In this document: piece after piece, positions 12,687 through 13,893 of the stretch | How the letters are laid out: each line of letters opens with the position of its first letter | Numbering within the stretch: the first letter of the stretch is position 1 | NCBI GenBank assembly: GCA_009925955.1 | Contig: RFPX01000016.1 | Coordinates: 1 to 13,893, forward strand | Direction of reading: 5' to 3' | DNA from: Betaproteobacteria bacterium | Lineage (GTDB): Bacteria > Pseudomonadota > Gammaproteobacteria > Burkholderiales > Burkholderiaceae_C | Length of the DNA stretch: 13,893 nt | The notes under the pieces: generated by a model | Databases searched by the model: none | What the model saw: the letters and a program-made list of their open reading frames with translations, nothing else | What the model was told of the DNA's origin: nothing | Position numbers and translations under genes: made by a program

Positions 12687-13893
12687 GTACCCGTCTGATT
12701 CACCACCCCTACCGCCCGCCGGATGGCTTTGAGGCGGTGGTGCCGGCCGTCCACAAGGCCTCAACGGTTTTCTTTCCCAACGTGCAGGCTTTGCGCAGCC
12801 GTGACTGGCGGCAAAAAGAGGCCTATACCTACGGGCTGCACGGAACGCCAACCACCTTCACCCTGGAAGAACGCCTGGCCACTCTGGAGGGGGCGCGCTA
12901 TTGCGTGTTGGCCCCCAGCGGCCTGTCGGCCTTGGCCTTGGTGAACTTGGCCTTGCTCAAGCCCGGCGACGAGGTGCTGCTGCCTGACAACGCATATGGG
13001 CCGTCCAAGGACCTTGCGCGTACCTTGTTGGCCGACCTGGGTGTGTTGCATCGCATCTATGACCCCTTGCGTGCCGCTTCATTGCCGGCGCTGATTGGGC
13101 CCGCCACCAAGCTGCTGTGGTTGGAGGCACCCGGCTCGGTCACCATGGAGTTTCCGGACATGGTGGGCTTGGTGCGAGCAGGCCGCCAGGCGGGGCTGAC
13201 CATCGCTTTGGACAACACGTGGGGCGCCGGTTTGGCCTTCCAGCCCTTTGCATTACGCGACCCGCAGGGCGGTCAATGGGGCGTGGACCTGTGCATGCAT
13301 GCACTGACCAAGTACCCCTCGGGTGGCGGCGACGTGTTGATGGGATCCATCACCAGCGTGGACCGTGCCTTTCACGACCGCGTGCTCACCGCCCACATGC
13401 GCTTGGGCCTGGGGGTGGGCGCCAACGACGCTGAAGCCATCCTTCGCTCGCTGCCTTCCATCGAACTTCGCTATGAGGCGCAGGATCATGCGGCGCGTGA
13501 GTTGGCGCGGTGGTTGCAGGCGCAAGATGCTGTCGCCCAGGTGCTGCACCCGGCGCTTGCTGGCTCACCTGGTCACGAGCATTGGGCGCAGCAGTGCACC
13601 CGAGCAGCGGGCATTTTTTCCATCTTGCTGCACGAGTCGTACGCGCCTGAGGCCGTCGATGCCTTCGTAGACGCGTTGCGGGTGTTCCGCTTGGGCTACT
13701 CCTGGGGTGGGCCGGTCAGTTTGGCGGTCCCGTATCCGCTGGAAGCGATGCGCCAGGATCGTTCCCATCTGCGCGGTCACCTGGTTCGCTTGTGCATCGG
13801 CTTAGAGGAGAAGCGCCTGGCGTGCCCCATTTGTGCCGTCAAGTGGCCACGCGGGTGGCGCAGCGGTACTTGCGGCTGGCCGTGCCGCTGTGG
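12683..13893 (+). CDS. metC: cystathionine beta-lyase (PLP-dependent), runs off the window
   Basis: This PLP enzyme of the Cys/Met metabolism family probably splits cystathionine into homocysteine, pyruvate and ammonia in methionine synthesis. It starts at GTG 12683, overlapping the rimO stop (GTGA), so translation is likely coupled. Seen: YTYGLHGTPTTFTLEERLA near the N-terminus, PSGLSALAL (PLP phosphate pocket), LDNTWGAGLAF with Asp177 for the PLP ring nitrogen, HALTKYPSGGGDVLMGS with the Schiff-base Lys210, and FRLGYSWGGPVSLAVP and LVRLCIGLE close to the C-terminus. The WGG motif fits MetC. After about residue 375 (13808) the frame turns into a Cys/Trp/Arg-rich sequence unlike the family and has no stop before the window ends; see the finding on the right edge. 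The partner gene rimO uses SAM, but a functional link is only suggestive. Confidence 0.9.
   Translation, partial: MSTRLIHHPYRPPDGFEAVVPAVHKASTVFFPNVQALRSRDWRQKEAYTYGLHGTPTTFTLEERLATLEGARYCVLAPSGLSALALVNLALLKPGDEVLLPDNAYGPSKDLARTLLADLGVLHRIYDPLRAASLPALIGPATKLLWLEAPGSVTMEFPDMVGLVRAGRQAGLTIALDNTWGAGLAFQPFALRDPQGGQWGVDLCMHALTKYPSGGGDVLMGSITSVDRAFHDRVLTAHMRLGLGVGANDAEAILRSLPSIELRYEAQDHAARELARWLQAQDAVAQVLHPALAGSPGHEHWAQQCTRAAGIFSILLHESYAPEAVDAFVDALRVFRLGYSWGGPVSLAVPYPLEAMRQDRSHLRGHLVRLCIGLEEKRLACPICAVKWPRGWRSGTCGWPCRC
13822..13893 (+). CDS. possible start of a further gene in another frame
   Basis: In the frame +2 relative to the lyase, GTG 13822 opens a frame without a stop to the window end, encoding MPHLCRQVATRVAQRYLRL and a few more residues. 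AGAGGAGAAG (13804-13813) is a strong ribosome binding site eight bases upstream. Too little is present for any functional call, and it overlaps the lyase frame. Confidence 0.2.
   Translation, partial: MPHLCRQVATRVAQRYLRLAVPLW

Noticed and set aside
11001..12851. 616-codon minus-strand open frame opposite phaR, rimO and the lyase gene
   Set aside because: Composition is His/Gly/Gln-rich without recognisable domains; it mirrors the GC-rich codons of rimO and is a shadow frame.

Overview
The window is a GC-rich chromosomal segment from a betaproteobacterium, most likely order Burkholderiales and probably family Comamonadaceae. The reasons are the gene order thrS-infC-rpmI-rplT-pheS-pheT-ihfA-merR-tRNA-Pro, the beta-type PhaR regulator, the GC-biased codon use and the style of the protein sequences. 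It is core genome. I see no insertion sequence, integrase, phage gene, CRISPR array or toxin module, and no obvious new biological system. All genes lie on the plus strand. The interesting signals are in the RNA regulation between the genes.

Left part (1-2493): the 3' two thirds of tex (an RNA-binding transcription accessory factor) and, 13 bases later, a patatin-like phospholipase gene.

Central translation block (about 2485-9902): a promoter just behind the phospholipase gene drives a leader with its own small open reading frame and a textbook intrinsic terminator just upstream of thrS, which looks like an attenuator. thrS is followed by infC (IF3), which appears to start at a rare ATC codon. 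rpmI (L35) and rplT (L20) follow, with a compound hairpin before rpmI that is a good candidate for the L20 autoregulatory site. An AT-rich patch inside the end of thrS holds a candidate internal promoter for infC-rpmI-rplT. Two stacked hairpins after rplT, the second a strong intrinsic terminator, separate this group from pheS-pheT-ihfA. Together these genes charge tRNA with Thr and Phe, start translation, build the 50S subunit and encode the alpha subunit of IHF.

Right part (10006-13893): a small MerR-type regulator, a tRNA-Pro(GGG) gene with a promoter and a strong terminator, phaR (repressor of polyhydroxyalkanoate synthesis), rimO (methylthiolation of ribosomal protein S12) and a cystathionine beta-lyase gene overlapping rimO by four bases. 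The lyase frame loses resemblance to its family close to the right edge, where a new gene may begin. The gaps are short. The longest gene-free stretches, about 200 bases before thrS (apart from the leader ORF) and about 165 bases after the tRNA, are described in the entries.
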